Origin: Streptomyces sp. NBC_01478
GTDB taxonomy: Bacteria > Actinomycetota > Actinomycetes > Streptomycetales > Streptomycetaceae
Direction: 5' to 3'
Assembly: GCF_036227225.1 (NCBI RefSeq)
Contig: NZ_CP109444.1
Span: forward strand, 930,001 to 994,000
DNA: 64,000 nt
The position numbers were made by a program, and so were the translations under genes. Of this stretch, positions 8,751-17,583 are shown piece after piece (the stretch's first letter is position 1; each line of letters starts with the position of its first letter). The notes beneath the pieces were generated by a model. It did no database searches and had not been told where the DNA came from. It saw only the letters and a program-made list of their open reading frames with translations.

Positions 8751-8809
8751 ATGTTTACGTAAACATAACAGGCCGAGGCCCTCCCCGACCTGGATGTTTA
8801 CGCAACCAT
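8751..8809. promoter_or_regulatory. Two LacI-type operators
   Basis: ATGTTTACGTAAACAT at 8751-8766 is a perfect 16-bp palindrome with the central CG typical of LacI-family sites. A second, imperfect copy, ATGTTTACGCAACCAT, is at 8794-8809. The centre-to-centre distance is 43 bp, about four helical turns. Both lie between the predicted start point and the first permease gene. Confidence 0.85.
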
Positions 8810-8857
8810 CGCGACGGCGTGTGACGCCGGTTCCGAGATGGACGAGCGAGGAACTAC

Positions 8858-9784
8858 ATGACGACGCTTCAGCCCCCTGCGGCCGCGACTCGGCCTCCCA
8901 ACAGGCCGTCGGAGAAACGGGACCGACGATCCTGGACAGGGTGGGGTTTCATCGGACCCTTCGCGGTGGTCTTCGCCTTCGTCTTCCTGGCTCCGATCGC
9001 GTACTCGATCTATCTCAGCCTCTTCCGCGACCAGCTCATCGGCGGAAACCACTTCGTCGGCCTGGACAACTACAAGCAGGCCTTCCAGGACGACCAGTTC
9101 TGGTCCTCCCTGGAGCGGGTCTCGCTGTTCCTGGTGATCCAGGTTCCGATCATGCTCGGCATCGCCCTGTTCGTGGCGCTCGCCCTGGACAGCGGCCGGC
9201 TCTTCGGCCGGGACTTCTTCCGGATCTCGATCTTCCTGCCGTACGCCGTGCCCGCCGTGGTCGCCACCCTGATGTGGGGCTTCATGTACGGCACCCAGTT
9301 CGGTCTGGTCGGTGACATCAACAGCGCGTTCGACGTCACGCTGCCCGACCCGCTCTCCGCGCGCCTGGTGCTGGCGTCGATCGGCAACATCGTCACCTGG
9401 GAGTTCGTCGGCTACAACATGCTGATCTTCTACTCCGCGCTGCGGGTCATCCCGACCTCGCTGTACGAGGCGGCGGAGATCGACGGTGCCGGGCAGTTCC
9501 GCGTCATCACGGCCATCAAGCTCCCCGCGATCCGGGGCGCCCTGGTCATCGCGACGATCTTCTCGATCATCGGCAGCTTCCAGCTCTTCAACGAGCCGAG
9601 CATCCTGCGTCCGCTGGCGCGCAACGCCATCACGACGGACTACACGCCGAACTTCTACACGTACTCGCTGTCCTTCAACGGACAGCAGCACAACTACTCC
9701 GCGGCGGTCGCCATCATCATGGGACTGATCACCATGATCATCGCCTACGTCGTGCAGCTCCGCGGCATGCGCAAGGGAGCCTGA
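8858..9784 (+). CDS. Sugar ABC transporter permease (MalF type)
   Basis: 308 residues with six predicted membrane helices: one after the hydrophilic 25-residue N-terminus (FIGPFAVVFAFVFLAPIAYSIYL is part) and five in the binding-protein-dependent permease domain. The EAA loop that contacts the ATPase reads EAAEIDGAGQFRVITAIKLP near residue 210. It begins the operon and is followed after 3 nt by the second permease. No ATPase is encoded in the operon, so it probably uses the shared MsiK-type ATPase of streptomycetes (established for several of their CUT1 importers; inferred here). Confidence 0.95.
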   Translation: MTTLQPPAAATRPPNRPSEKRDRRSWTGWGFIGPFAVVFAFVFLAPIAYSIYLSLFRDQLIGGNHFVGLDNYKQAFQDDQFWSSLERVSLFLVIQVPIMLGIALFVALALDSGRLFGRDFFRISIFLPYAVPAVVATLMWGFMYGTQFGLVGDINSAFDVTLPDPLSARLVLASIGNIVTWEFVGYNMLIFYSALRVIPTSLYEAAEIDGAGQFRVITAIKLPAIRGALVIATIFSIIGSFQLFNEPSILRPLARNAITTDYTPNFYTYSLSFNGQQHNYSAAVAIIMGLITMIIAYVVQLRGMRKGA

Positions 9785-9787
9785 GCC

Positions 9788-10738
9788 ATGAGCACCCCCG
9801 TCACCACCGCCTCCCCTTCCGCGCCCGCGCCGTCCGGCGGAGGTCACAAGGGCGCGCCCCGGCTGCGCACACCCCGCAAGAAGCACTCCCCCGGGCGCCC
9901 CAAGCGCAGCATCCTGCTGACCGTGCTCACCGGTCTGATCCTGGTCTACACGGTGGTGCCGCTGCTGTGGCTGGTCATCAACGCGACCAAGACCCAGGCG
10001 GGACTCGCCGACTCCAACGGCCTGTGGTTCGCCAAGCACTTCGCCCTCTGGTCGAACATCCACGACACGTTCACCTACCACGACGGCATCTTCGTCCGCT
10101 GGCTGCTGAACACCCTGCTGTACGTCGTGCTCGGCGCCGGCGGTGCCACCTTCCTGTCGATCCTCGGCGGTTACGCGCTGGCGAAGTTCAACTTCCCCGG
10201 CAAGCGCGGCATCTTCGCGGTGGTCATCGGTGCGGTCGCCGTCCCGGGCACGGCCCTCGCGGTGCCGACCTTCCTGATGTTCAGCAAGATGGGCCTGACG
10301 GACACCCCGTGGGCGGTGATCATCCCCTCGCTGGTCTCGCCGTTCGGCCTGTACCTGATGTGGGTGTTCGCCACCGAGGCCATCCCCGTCGAACTGCTGG
10401 AGGCCGCCCGGATCGACGGGGCGGGCGAGATCCGCACCTTCTTCCAGGTCTCCCTGCCACTGCTCGCCCCCGGTGTCGTGACCGTGCTGCTGTTCACCAC
10501 GGTCGCCACCTGGAACAACTACTTCCTTCCGCTGATCATGATCAAGAACCCGGACTGGTACCCCCTGACCCTGGGCCTGGACGCCTGGAACTCCCAGGCC
10601 CAGACGATCGGTGGTGACGTCATCTTCAACCTGGTGATCACGGGTTCGCTGCTCACCATCGTGCCGCTGATCGCCGCGTTCCTGCTGCTGCAGAAGTACT
10701 GGCAGTCCGGACTCGCCGCCGGAAGCGTCAAGGAATAA
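9788..10738 (+). CDS. Sugar ABC transporter permease (MalG type)
   Basis: 316 residues, the second channel subunit. The first 40 residues are Pro/Lys/Arg-rich and cytoplasmic. Six helices follow, beginning ILLTVLTGLILVYTVVPLLW. The EAA motif is EAARIDGAGEIRTFFQVSLP. The ATG follows the upstream stop by 3 nt, with GGGAGCCTGAGCC giving the ribosome binding site. It forms a CUT1 heterodimer with the preceding permease. Confidence 0.95.
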   Translation: MSTPVTTASPSAPAPSGGGHKGAPRLRTPRKKHSPGRPKRSILLTVLTGLILVYTVVPLLWLVINATKTQAGLADSNGLWFAKHFALWSNIHDTFTYHDGIFVRWLLNTLLYVVLGAGGATFLSILGGYALAKFNFPGKRGIFAVVIGAVAVPGTALAVPTFLMFSKMGLTDTPWAVIIPSLVSPFGLYLMWVFATEAIPVELLEAARIDGAGEIRTFFQVSLPLLAPGVVTVLLFTTVATWNNYFLPLIMIKNPDWYPLTLGLDAWNSQAQTIGGDVIFNLVITGSLLTIVPLIAAFLLLQKYWQSGLAAGSVKE

Positions 10739-10783
10739 CCCACCCTCAAGAAGTCCCACCCACGAAGAAGTGGAAGCACCTCC

Positions 10784-12124
10784 ATGCGCAGAACCACCAG
10801 CCGCCTGCTGCGCGGCCTCGCCGTCCTCTCCGTCCTCTCCCTGGGGGCGACGGCGTGCGGCAGCTCGGACGACGACAGCTCCAGCACCAAGGCGGTCTCC
10901 GCCTCGGACATCCAGGCGGCCCTCAAGAAGGGCGGCTCGGTCACCGTCTGGGCCTGGGAGCCCACGCTGAAGACGGTCGCCGCCGACTTCGAGAAGAAGT
11001 ACCCGAAGGTCAAGATCAACCTGGTCAGCGACCGCTCCGGTGACAAGCACTACACCGCGCTGTCGAACGCGATCGCGGCCGGCAAGGGCGTCCCGGACGT
11101 CGCCCAGGTCGAGTACTTCGCGCTGAGCCAGTACTCCCTCACCAAGGGCCTCACCAACCTGACGCCGTACGGCGCCGACAAGCTGGCCTCCAAGTACACG
11201 GCCGGTCCGTGGAACGCGGTGAGCGACGGCGACAAGGTCTACGGCCTGCCGATGGACTCGGGCCCGATGGCGATGTTCTACAACAAGAAGGTCTTCGACA
11301 AGTACAAGATCGCCGTCCCGACCACGTGGGACGAGTACGTCGTCGCGGCCCAGAAGCTGCACAAGGCCGACCCGAAGGCGTACATCGCCAACGACGCCGG
11401 TGACGCGGGCTTCACCACCAGCATGCTGTGGCAGGCCGGTTCGCGCCCCTACAAGGTCGACGGCACCAAGGTGACGGTCAACTTCGAGGACGCGGGCGCC
11501 AAGAAGTACACGGAGACCTGGCAGAAGCTCATCGACGAGAAGCTCCTCTCGCCGATCAACGGCTGGACCGACGACTGGTACAAGGGTCTCGGTGACGGCA
11601 CCATCGCCACCCTGACCACCGGCGCCTGGATGCCCGCCAACTTCGTCAGCGGTGTCGCCGGCGCCTCCGGTGACTGGCGCGCGGCCCCGATGCCGCAGTG
11701 GACCGCGGGCGGCAAGGCCAGCGCGGAGAACGGCGGTTCGTCCCTCGCCCTGCCGACGCTCGGCAAGAACAAGGAACTCGCCTACGCGTTCGTCGAGTAC
11801 GCCAACGCCGGCGCCGGTGTCCAGACCCGTGTCGACCAGGGCGCCTTCCCGGCGACCAAGGCCGAGCAGCAGTCCGCGGCGTTCCAGAACAAGGCGTTCC
11901 CGTACTTCGGCGGCCAGCAGGCCAACAAGATCTTCGCCGAGTCCGCGGCCGAGGTCGCTTCCGACTGGTCGTACCTGCCCTTCCAGCAATACGCCAACTC
12001 GATCTTCAACGACACCGTCGGCAAGGCCTACATCTCGGGCACCACGCTGGCTCAGGGTCTGAAGAGCTGGCAGGACGCCTCCGTCAAGTACGGCAACGAG
12101 CAGGGCTTCACGGTCAACAAGTGA
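10784..12124 (+). CDS. Sugar-binding lipoprotein of ABC transporter (family 1)
   Basis: 446 residues. The N-terminal signal MRRTTSRLLRGLAVLSVLSL ends in GATAC, with Cys25 as the lipidated residue, followed by a Ser/Asp-rich tether (GSSDDDSSST). The mature part is a family 1 extracellular solute-binding protein: VTVWAWEP strand, VPDVAQVEY, YNKKVFDKY, PTTWDEYVVAAQKL and TTGAWMPANF. It captures an oligosaccharide outside the membrane and delivers it to the two permeases. The operon ends with a beta-galactosidase, suggesting a galacto-oligosaccharide or similar ligand; the exact sugar is not proven. Confidence 0.94.
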   Translation: MRRTTSRLLRGLAVLSVLSLGATACGSSDDDSSSTKAVSASDIQAALKKGGSVTVWAWEPTLKTVAADFEKKYPKVKINLVSDRSGDKHYTALSNAIAAGKGVPDVAQVEYFALSQYSLTKGLTNLTPYGADKLASKYTAGPWNAVSDGDKVYGLPMDSGPMAMFYNKKVFDKYKIAVPTTWDEYVVAAQKLHKADPKAYIANDAGDAGFTTSMLWQAGSRPYKVDGTKVTVNFEDAGAKKYTETWQKLIDEKLLSPINGWTDDWYKGLGDGTIATLTTGAWMPANFVSGVAGASGDWRAAPMPQWTAGGKASAENGGSSLALPTLGKNKELAYAFVEYANAGAGVQTRVDQGAFPATKAEQQSAAFQNKAFPYFGGQQANKIFAESAAEVASDWSYLPFQQYANSIFNDTVGKAYISGTTLAQGLKSWQDASVKYGNEQGFTVNK

Positions 12125-12244
12125 CCCGCTCGAAGTAACCGGCACCTCCCCCGGAGCCGCCGCCGAGCAGCACGCGCTCGGCGGCGGCCGCCCGGAATCC
12201 ACCCCGCATCTCGCAGCACCTGTGCAGTAACCGGAAGGACCATC

Positions 12245-14296
12245 ATGATCTCCACCCTCCTGTCCCAGTTGCGGCACGGGCCGGACGGTGCCGCCACCCC
12301 CCGTCTCGCCTACGGCGCCGACTACAACCCGGAGCAGTGGCCGCGCGAGGTGTGGGACGAGGACATCCGGCTGATGCGCGAGGCCGGCGTCAACATCGTC
12401 TCCGTGGGGATCTTCTCCTGGGCCCGCATCCAACCGGCCCGGGACGAGTGGGACTTCGGCTGGCTCGACGAGATCATGGACCTGCTGCACGCGGGCGGCA
12501 TCGGCGTCGACCTGGCCACCGCCACCGCGTCGCCGCCGCCGTGGCTGAGCACGGAGCACCCGGAGATCCTCCCGGTGACCGCCGCCGGCGAGACCCTGTG
12601 GCCGGGCGGCCGCCAGCACTGGCGTCCCACCTCGCCCGTCTTCCGCGAGCACGCGCTGCGCCTGGTAAGGAAGTTGGCCGAACGCTACGCGGACCACCCG
12701 GCGCTGGTCGCCTGGCACGTCTCCAACGAGCTCGGCTGCCACAACGTCTACGACTACTCCGACGACGCGGCCCGCGCCTTCCGCGACTGGCTGCGCGCCC
12801 GCTACACCACGGTCGACACGCTCAACCAGGCCTGGGGCACGGCCTTCTGGTCCCAGCGGTACAGCGACTGGGAGCAGATACTGCCTCCCAGGCTGGCCGC
12901 GTCCTTCCCGAACCCCACCCAGCAACTCGACTTCAAGCGCTTCTCCTCGGACGCGCTCAAGGACCATCTGCGCGCGGAGCGCGACCTGTTGCGCGAGATC
13001 ACGCCCAGTGTTCCGGTCACCACCAACTTCATGGTGATGGGCAACACCAAGGGCATGAACTACGCGGACTGGGCCGCCGAGATCGACTTCGTCTCCAACG
13101 ACCACTACGTCCTGCCCGGTTCGCAGGACCGCGACGAGCTGTCCTTCTCCGCGAACCTCGTCAGCGGCATCTCCGCCGGCAAGCCGTGGTTCCTGATGGA
13201 GCACTCCACCAGCGCCGTCAACTGGCAGCCGGTCAACGTGGCCAAGCGGCCCGGCGACCTGGCCCGCGACTCCCTGCTGCACGTCGCGCACGGCGCCGAC
13301 GCCGTCTGCTACTTCCAGTGGCGTCAGTCGGCGGCCGGCGCCGAGAAGTACCACTCCGCGATGGTCCCGCACGCCGGCGAGGACAGCGAGGTCTTCCGCG
13401 CGGTGGCCGAACTCGGCCGCACCCTGCGGACGTTGGCCCCCGTCGCGGGCACGGACCGGGAGACGGCCCGGGTCGGCATCGTCTTCGACTGGGAGTCCTG
13501 GTGGGCCAGCGAGCAGGACTCGCACCCCACCGACCGGCTCGACTACCGCCAGGAGGCGCTGGACTGGTACTCCGCCCTCCTCGACCTCGGCGTCCGGGCC
13601 GACATCGTCACCGCGCAGACCGCCCTCGACCGCTACGACGTGGTGATCACGCCGGTGCTGCACATGATCCCGGCAGCCCTGTCCAAGGAGCTCACGCGGT
13701 ACGTCGAGCAGGGCGGTCACCTGGTCTCCACGTACTTCTCCGGTGTCGTCGACGAGAACGACCACATCTGGCTCGGCGGCTACCCGGGCGCCCTGCGCGA
13801 TCTGCTGGGCATCCGCATCGAGGAGTTCGGCCCGCTGCTCGACGGCGACACGGTCGAGCTGGACCTCGACGGCGCCGCCACGGGCTCCCTGTGGACCGAC
13901 CGGATCGCGGTGACGGACTCCGAGGTGGAGGTGCTTGCCCACTACCGCAGCGGCACGTACGCCGGGCGCCCGGCCGTCACCCGCCGTACGGTGGGCGGGG
14001 GTTCGGCGGCGTACGTCTCCACGCGACTGGGCCGTGACGGACTCGCCTCGCTGCTCCCGGAGTTGCTCGCGCCCGCCGGTGTCGGCAGTGAACTCCCGGA
14101 CGCCGTCAGGGGAGATGTCGAACTGACCGTGCGCCGCAACACCGACAGCCGCTACCTGTTCCTGGTCAACCGCACCGACAGGACGGTGCCGTTGACCGGA
14201 CTGTCCGGGGAACTGCTGGTCGGCAGCGCGGGTGAGGACGGCTTCCCCGTCCTCTCGCCCCGAGAGGTCGCCGTCGTACGGCAGCCCGTCAGGTGA
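12245..14296 (+). CDS. GH42 beta-galactosidase
   Basis: 683 residues, normal length for GH42. The TIM barrel starts at YGADYNPEQWP. The acid/base Glu162 is in HVSNELG and the nucleophile Glu319 in WFLMEHST. The trimerisation domain (about 400-610) and a small C-terminal beta domain follow. There is no signal peptide, so it acts on sugars after import by the preceding transporter. The Cys zinc cluster seen in some thermophilic GH42 enzymes is absent. It is separated from the lipoprotein gene by 120 nt but has the same orientation and presumably the same LacI control. Its stop overlaps the convergent response-regulator gene by 8 bp. Confidence 0.96.
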   Translation: MISTLLSQLRHGPDGAATPRLAYGADYNPEQWPREVWDEDIRLMREAGVNIVSVGIFSWARIQPARDEWDFGWLDEIMDLLHAGGIGVDLATATASPPPWLSTEHPEILPVTAAGETLWPGGRQHWRPTSPVFREHALRLVRKLAERYADHPALVAWHVSNELGCHNVYDYSDDAARAFRDWLRARYTTVDTLNQAWGTAFWSQRYSDWEQILPPRLAASFPNPTQQLDFKRFSSDALKDHLRAERDLLREITPSVPVTTNFMVMGNTKGMNYADWAAEIDFVSNDHYVLPGSQDRDELSFSANLVSGISAGKPWFLMEHSTSAVNWQPVNVAKRPGDLARDSLLHVAHGADAVCYFQWRQSAAGAEKYHSAMVPHAGEDSEVFRAVAELGRTLRTLAPVAGTDRETARVGIVFDWESWWASEQDSHPTDRLDYRQEALDWYSALLDLGVRADIVTAQTALDRYDVVITPVLHMIPAALSKELTRYVEQGGHLVSTYFSGVVDENDHIWLGGYPGALRDLLGIRIEEFGPLLDGDTVELDLDGAATGSLWTDRIAVTDSEVEVLAHYRSGTYAGRPAVTRRTVGGGSAAYVSTRLGRDGLASLLPELLAPAGVGSELPDAVRGDVELTVRRNTDSRYLFLVNRTDRTVPLTGLSGELLVGSAGEDGFPVLSPREVAVVRQPVR

Positions 14297-14936
14297 GTTC
14301 GAGCAGCCCGCGGCGGACGGCCTCCGACACGGCCGCCGCCCGGTTGTCGACCTTGAACTTGCGGTAGATCCGCACGAGATGGGTCTTGACCGTGGCCTCG
14401 CTGAGGAACAACGCCTCGGCGATGGCCCGGTTGCTGTGGCCCTCGGCCATCAGCCGGACGACCTCGACCTCGCGGTGGGTCAACTCCTGGGCGGGGTCGA
14501 CCACTTGGCCGACGAGTTCGCCGACGACGTCCGCCGCCAGCCCGACCGAGCCGGCGGCGGCCGTACGGACCGCCTGGAACAGTTCCTCCGGCGGTCCCGC
14601 CTTCAGCACATAGCCACGGGCGCCCGCCTCCAACGCCCGTACGACATCGGCTCGTCCGGCATAGCTGGTCAGCATGACCACCGCCACGCCCGGCGCCCGC
14701 ACGGCGAGCCGGCGGACGGCCTCGACGCCGTCGATCCCGCTCCCCGGCCCGGCGAACCGCAGATCCATCAGCGCGACGTCGGGCGTCAACTGCGCGGCCA
14801 GGCGTACGGCTTCCTCGCCGCTGCCGGCCTCGGCGATCACGTCGATGTCCGGTTCGCCGTCGAGCAGGGCGCGCAGTCCGGCCCGTACGACGGTGTGGTC
14901 GTCCGCGACCAGGAGGCGGAGCGGTCCGGTGGTCAT
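14289..14936 (-). CDS. NarL/LuxR-type response regulator
   Basis: 215 residues. The receiver domain has the acidic pair in VADDH, the phospho-acceptor Asp58 in VALMDLR, the Thr in VVMLTSYAG and the Lys in YVLKAG. The C-terminal LuxR-type HTH reads LTHREVEVVRLMAEG through SEATVKTHLVRIYRKF. It overlaps the histidine kinase gene by 4 bp (ATGA), so the two are translationally coupled. Targets are unknown. Confidence 0.95.
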   Translation of the reverse strand: MTTGPLRLLVADDHTVVRAGLRALLDGEPDIDVIAEAGSGEEAVRLAAQLTPDVALMDLRFAGPGSGIDGVEAVRRLAVRAPGVAVVMLTSYAGRADVVRALEAGARGYVLKAGPPEELFQAVRTAAAGSVGLAADVVGELVGQVVDPAQELTHREVEVVRLMAEGHSNRAIAEALFLSEATVKTHLVRIYRKFKVDNRAAAVSEAVRRGLLELT

Positions 14937-16180
14937 GCGGTGCTCGCCGCGGTGAGGGGGGCGACCGGTCGGCTCAGGGGCCGGGCGGCCACCGTGGCGC
15001 GGACCCTGGTCCCCCGGCCCGGCACGCTGCTCACGTCGAGGTCGCCGCCGCACTCGCGCAATCGCGCCCGGGCGGCGGGCAGTCCGAAGCCGCGGTCCGC
15101 GCGGGCACCGGCCGCGAGGGCCGCGGCGGGGTCGAAGCCCAGCCCGTCGTCGCTCACTTCGAGTTCCACCCGGTCCCGGTGCCGTCGGTAGGTGACCGAC
15201 ACGGTTCCCGCGCGGGCGTGTTCGCGGACGTTCGCCAGCGTGCTCTGGGCGACGCGGAAGAGGGTGGTGGCCGTGTGGTCGTCGAGTACCGGCCGGTCCG
15301 CGCCCACCGTGCGGAACCGGACCCTGGCTCCGGCGCCCTCCGTCCGCGACCGGGCGCACAGCAGTCGCAGTGCGTCCTCCAGGCCCGCCTCGGCGACGGC
15401 GGCGGGAGTGAGGTCGCGGATGATCCTCCGGGTCTCCGCCAGATTCGCGCCGAGTCCGTCGGTCACGGCTCGGACCCGGGTGCGTGCCACGTCCGGCCGC
15501 TCGTCCCAGTCGCGCTCGGCGACCTGCAGCATCATGACGCTGCCCGCGAGTTCCTGGGCCAGGGTGTCGTGCAGGTCGCGGGCGATGCGGGTGCGCTCCG
15601 CGAGCACGCCGGCCTGCCGCTGTTGCTCGGCGAGGGTGTCCCGGGTGTCCCGCAGTTCCTCCACGAGCCGCTGGCGGACGGCCGCGTCCCGCTGCTGGGT
15701 CCGGTAGAGGGCGACGGTCGCCCACACCGCCGCGACGGGCACCAGCGCGACCTCGGGGTCGAACCGGCCCGTGGACCGCACCAGCGCCCCGACGAGGACG
15801 ACGGTGATCACGGCCACGGTCACCACGGCGGCCCGCCGGCCGAGCACCCGCAGGGCGACGCAGGCGAGCGGAACGGCGCACCACACATAGGCGGTTGTCA
15901 GCGGTGCCGGGGTGAGGAAGGTCAGAGCGGTCCACAGCAGAACCAGTACGGGGACCCACGCGCGCCTGCCGAGCGGCCCGAGCCGGTCCCACCACGTCAG
16001 CCCGGCCGCGTACACCAGCGCCAGCGCTCCGCTGACGCTCACGATGTACCAGCACAACGGGATGTCGAGCACGGCGAGCCGGACGAAGCCCGCCCCGACG
16101 ACGAGGAAGAACGCGAGATGGGACACGTGTTCCAGGGTGGGCCGGCTGCCGTGAGCGGTCAGCGGAGCACGTGCGGACAC
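14933..16180 (-). CDS. Two-component sensor histidine kinase (HisKA_3 type)
   Basis: 415 residues. Four to six hydrophobic segments span residues about 20-160 with no large extracellular domain, so the signal is probably sensed in or near the membrane. The dimerisation/phosphotransfer helix has His204 in RIARDLHDTLAQ. The ATP-binding domain has N in STLANVREHA, DDGLGFDP and GFGLPAARARL. It is paired with the response regulator downstream. No target gene is obvious in the neighbourhood: the GH42 operon already has a LacI repressor. Confidence 0.95.
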   Translation of the reverse strand: MSARAPLTAHGSRPTLEHVSHLAFFLVVGAGFVRLAVLDIPLCWYIVSVSGALALVYAAGLTWWDRLGPLGRRAWVPVLVLLWTALTFLTPAPLTTAYVWCAVPLACVALRVLGRRAAVVTVAVITVVLVGALVRSTGRFDPEVALVPVAAVWATVALYRTQQRDAAVRQRLVEELRDTRDTLAEQQRQAGVLAERTRIARDLHDTLAQELAGSVMMLQVAERDWDERPDVARTRVRAVTDGLGANLAETRRIIRDLTPAAVAEAGLEDALRLLCARSRTEGAGARVRFRTVGADRPVLDDHTATTLFRVAQSTLANVREHARAGTVSVTYRRHRDRVELEVSDDGLGFDPAAALAAGARADRGFGLPAARARLRECGGDLDVSSVPGRGTRVRATVAARPLSRPVAPLTAASTA

Positions 16181-16265
16181 GGCAGATCCCCTTGGGACGA
16201 AAGATCCGGACAGGGCTCCCGAGTCTATCGACCACCTGTATGAACAGTGTGAACAGTGGGGTCCG

Positions 16266-17396
16266 TCACGCCCCCGGGTGCAGCCCCAGCCAGCCCGGCG
16301 AGGGATCGCCCTTCACCTCGCCGAAGTAGAGGGCGAAGGTCTGCTTCCAGCGCTCGACCGCCGCACGGTCGGCCATGAAGCGGGGGAAGCCGTCGATGTT
16401 CGCGTTCGGGTACTCCCAGATCGGCTTCAGGCCCGTCGGGAGCGTGGTGTCGGTCCGCACGGACCAGCCGTTGAAGGACGCCCCCTGCTGGGCGTCGGAC
16501 AGTTGCCAGTTGAGGTAGAGCTTGGCGGCCGTAGGGTTCTTGGCCTGCTTGAGGATCGCGGCGCGCTGGCCCCAGGCCATGAAGGGATGGCCGTCGGGGA
16601 CGACCCACTTCACGGGAGACGAGGAGACCAGCGAGCCCGACGAGCCGACACCGATCGCCTTCTGCCCGGCGCGGACCGCGTCGCCCGGGGTGTTGCTGCC
16701 CCGGGCGAACCGCACGTCCTGTCCGGCGAGCGCGGCGACCCACTCCCAGCCGTACCGCTGCGCGTACAGCGTGTAGAGGTAGAGGGACGCGTCGTCGTCG
16801 TGCGGGTAGGACGAGGCGATCCTCCCCTTCCACTTGGGGTCGATCAGATCGAGCGGAGTCCTGGGAGCATCGGAACCCACCGCGGCGACGTCGTACAGGA
16901 AGCTGAAGCCGATCGCGCCGATGGCGACCCAAGTGCCCTGGGGATCCTTGAACTTGTCGTAGACCTTCGAGAACCCGGCCGGCCGGTACGGCAGCAGGCG
17001 GCCCTGCTCCTTCCAGCGTGTGAAGTCCTGCAAGGTCTGGAGCTGTACGACGTCGGGTACCAGGGTGTCGGTCGCGAACTGGTTGTCCACGCGCACGTCG
17101 TGGTACTTGCTGTAGTCGACGATCAGCGTCAGATCGATGTCGGGGAAACGCTTCTTGAAGGCCGCCTTGGTGGCGTCCTGCTGGGTCGGTGTGTCACCCC
17201 CGGCGTAGATCACGAGCTTGCCGCCGTCCGCGAGGGCGGCCCGGTACAGATCGTCGATCGTCCTGGTCTCCTCCCGCGAGGACCGGCGGGACGGGGCAGC
17301 GGCGGCGGTCGTGGCCGTGGCACCGAGCACGCTAGTCCCGAGGGCGGCACCGGCTCCGCCGGCAAGTACACGTCGTCTGCTGAGGAAGCTGGACAC
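16266..17396 (-). CDS. Tat-exported extracellular solute-binding protein (Fe3+/polyamine type)
   Basis: 376 residues from GTG 17396; longer starts at 17429 and 17438 are possible. GTG is preferred because it puts the twin-arginine motif SRRRVLAGG at residues 5-13, with AGAGG-like GAGAGG upstream. The signal ends near ATATTAAAAP. The mature part resembles family 1/Fbp-like binding proteins: KLVIYAGGDTPTQ, DVVQLQTLQDF, WVAIGAIGFSFLYD and DPKWKGRIASSYPHDDD. No permease or ATPase gene is adjacent, so it is an orphan or a sensor subunit. A strong palindrome cluster lies upstream and may control it. Confidence 0.85.
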   Translation of the reverse strand: MSSFLSRRRVLAGGAGAALGTSVLGATATTAAAAPSRRSSREETRTIDDLYRAALADGGKLVIYAGGDTPTQQDATKAAFKKRFPDIDLTLIVDYSKYHDVRVDNQFATDTLVPDVVQLQTLQDFTRWKEQGRLLPYRPAGFSKVYDKFKDPQGTWVAIGAIGFSFLYDVAAVGSDAPRTPLDLIDPKWKGRIASSYPHDDDASLYLYTLYAQRYGWEWVAALAGQDVRFARGSNTPGDAVRAGQKAIGVGSSGSLVSSSPVKWVVPDGHPFMAWGQRAAILKQAKNPTAAKLYLNWQLSDAQQGASFNGWSVRTDTTLPTGLKPIWEYPNANIDGFPRFMADRAAVERWKQTFALYFGEVKGDPSPGWLGLHPGA

Positions 17397-17529
17397 GCTG
17401 TGGGGCCTCTCTGATGGGGGTGAGGCCATGGGCCGCACAAACGAAAGCCCGGCGCCATGGTCATTCGTGATTCTTCAGCCGCCCAGGGGCCGTTCGCGTC
17501 GTCCGTACGGAGCGAGGGGTGCGCAAGAG

Positions 17530-17560
17530 GTTGAACTCGCGTTCAACCGATCGGTTGAAC
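17530..17560. promoter_or_regulatory. Compound palindrome, probable operator
   Basis: GTTGAAC at 17530-17536 is followed after TCGC by GTTCAACCGATCGGTTGAAC at 17541-17560, a perfect 20-bp palindrome. Three identical half-sites, GTTGAAC or its complement, lie within 31 bp, about 135 nt upstream of the binding-protein start. The zero-loop symmetry argues for a protein-binding site more than a terminator. Confidence 0.65.
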
Positions 17561-17583
17561 GGTCTTCCGCCGCTCGCCTTCCG

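Noticed and set aside
8798..13942. Giant antisense reading frame of more than 1700 codons
   Set aside because: It is the antisense shadow of the ABC transporter and GH42 genes, an effect of high GC at codon position three.
14289..16180. The two-component pair as the regulator of the GH42 operon
   Set aside because: It is convergent with GH42 and that operon already has a divergent LacI gene with two operators; no evidence ties the pair to it.
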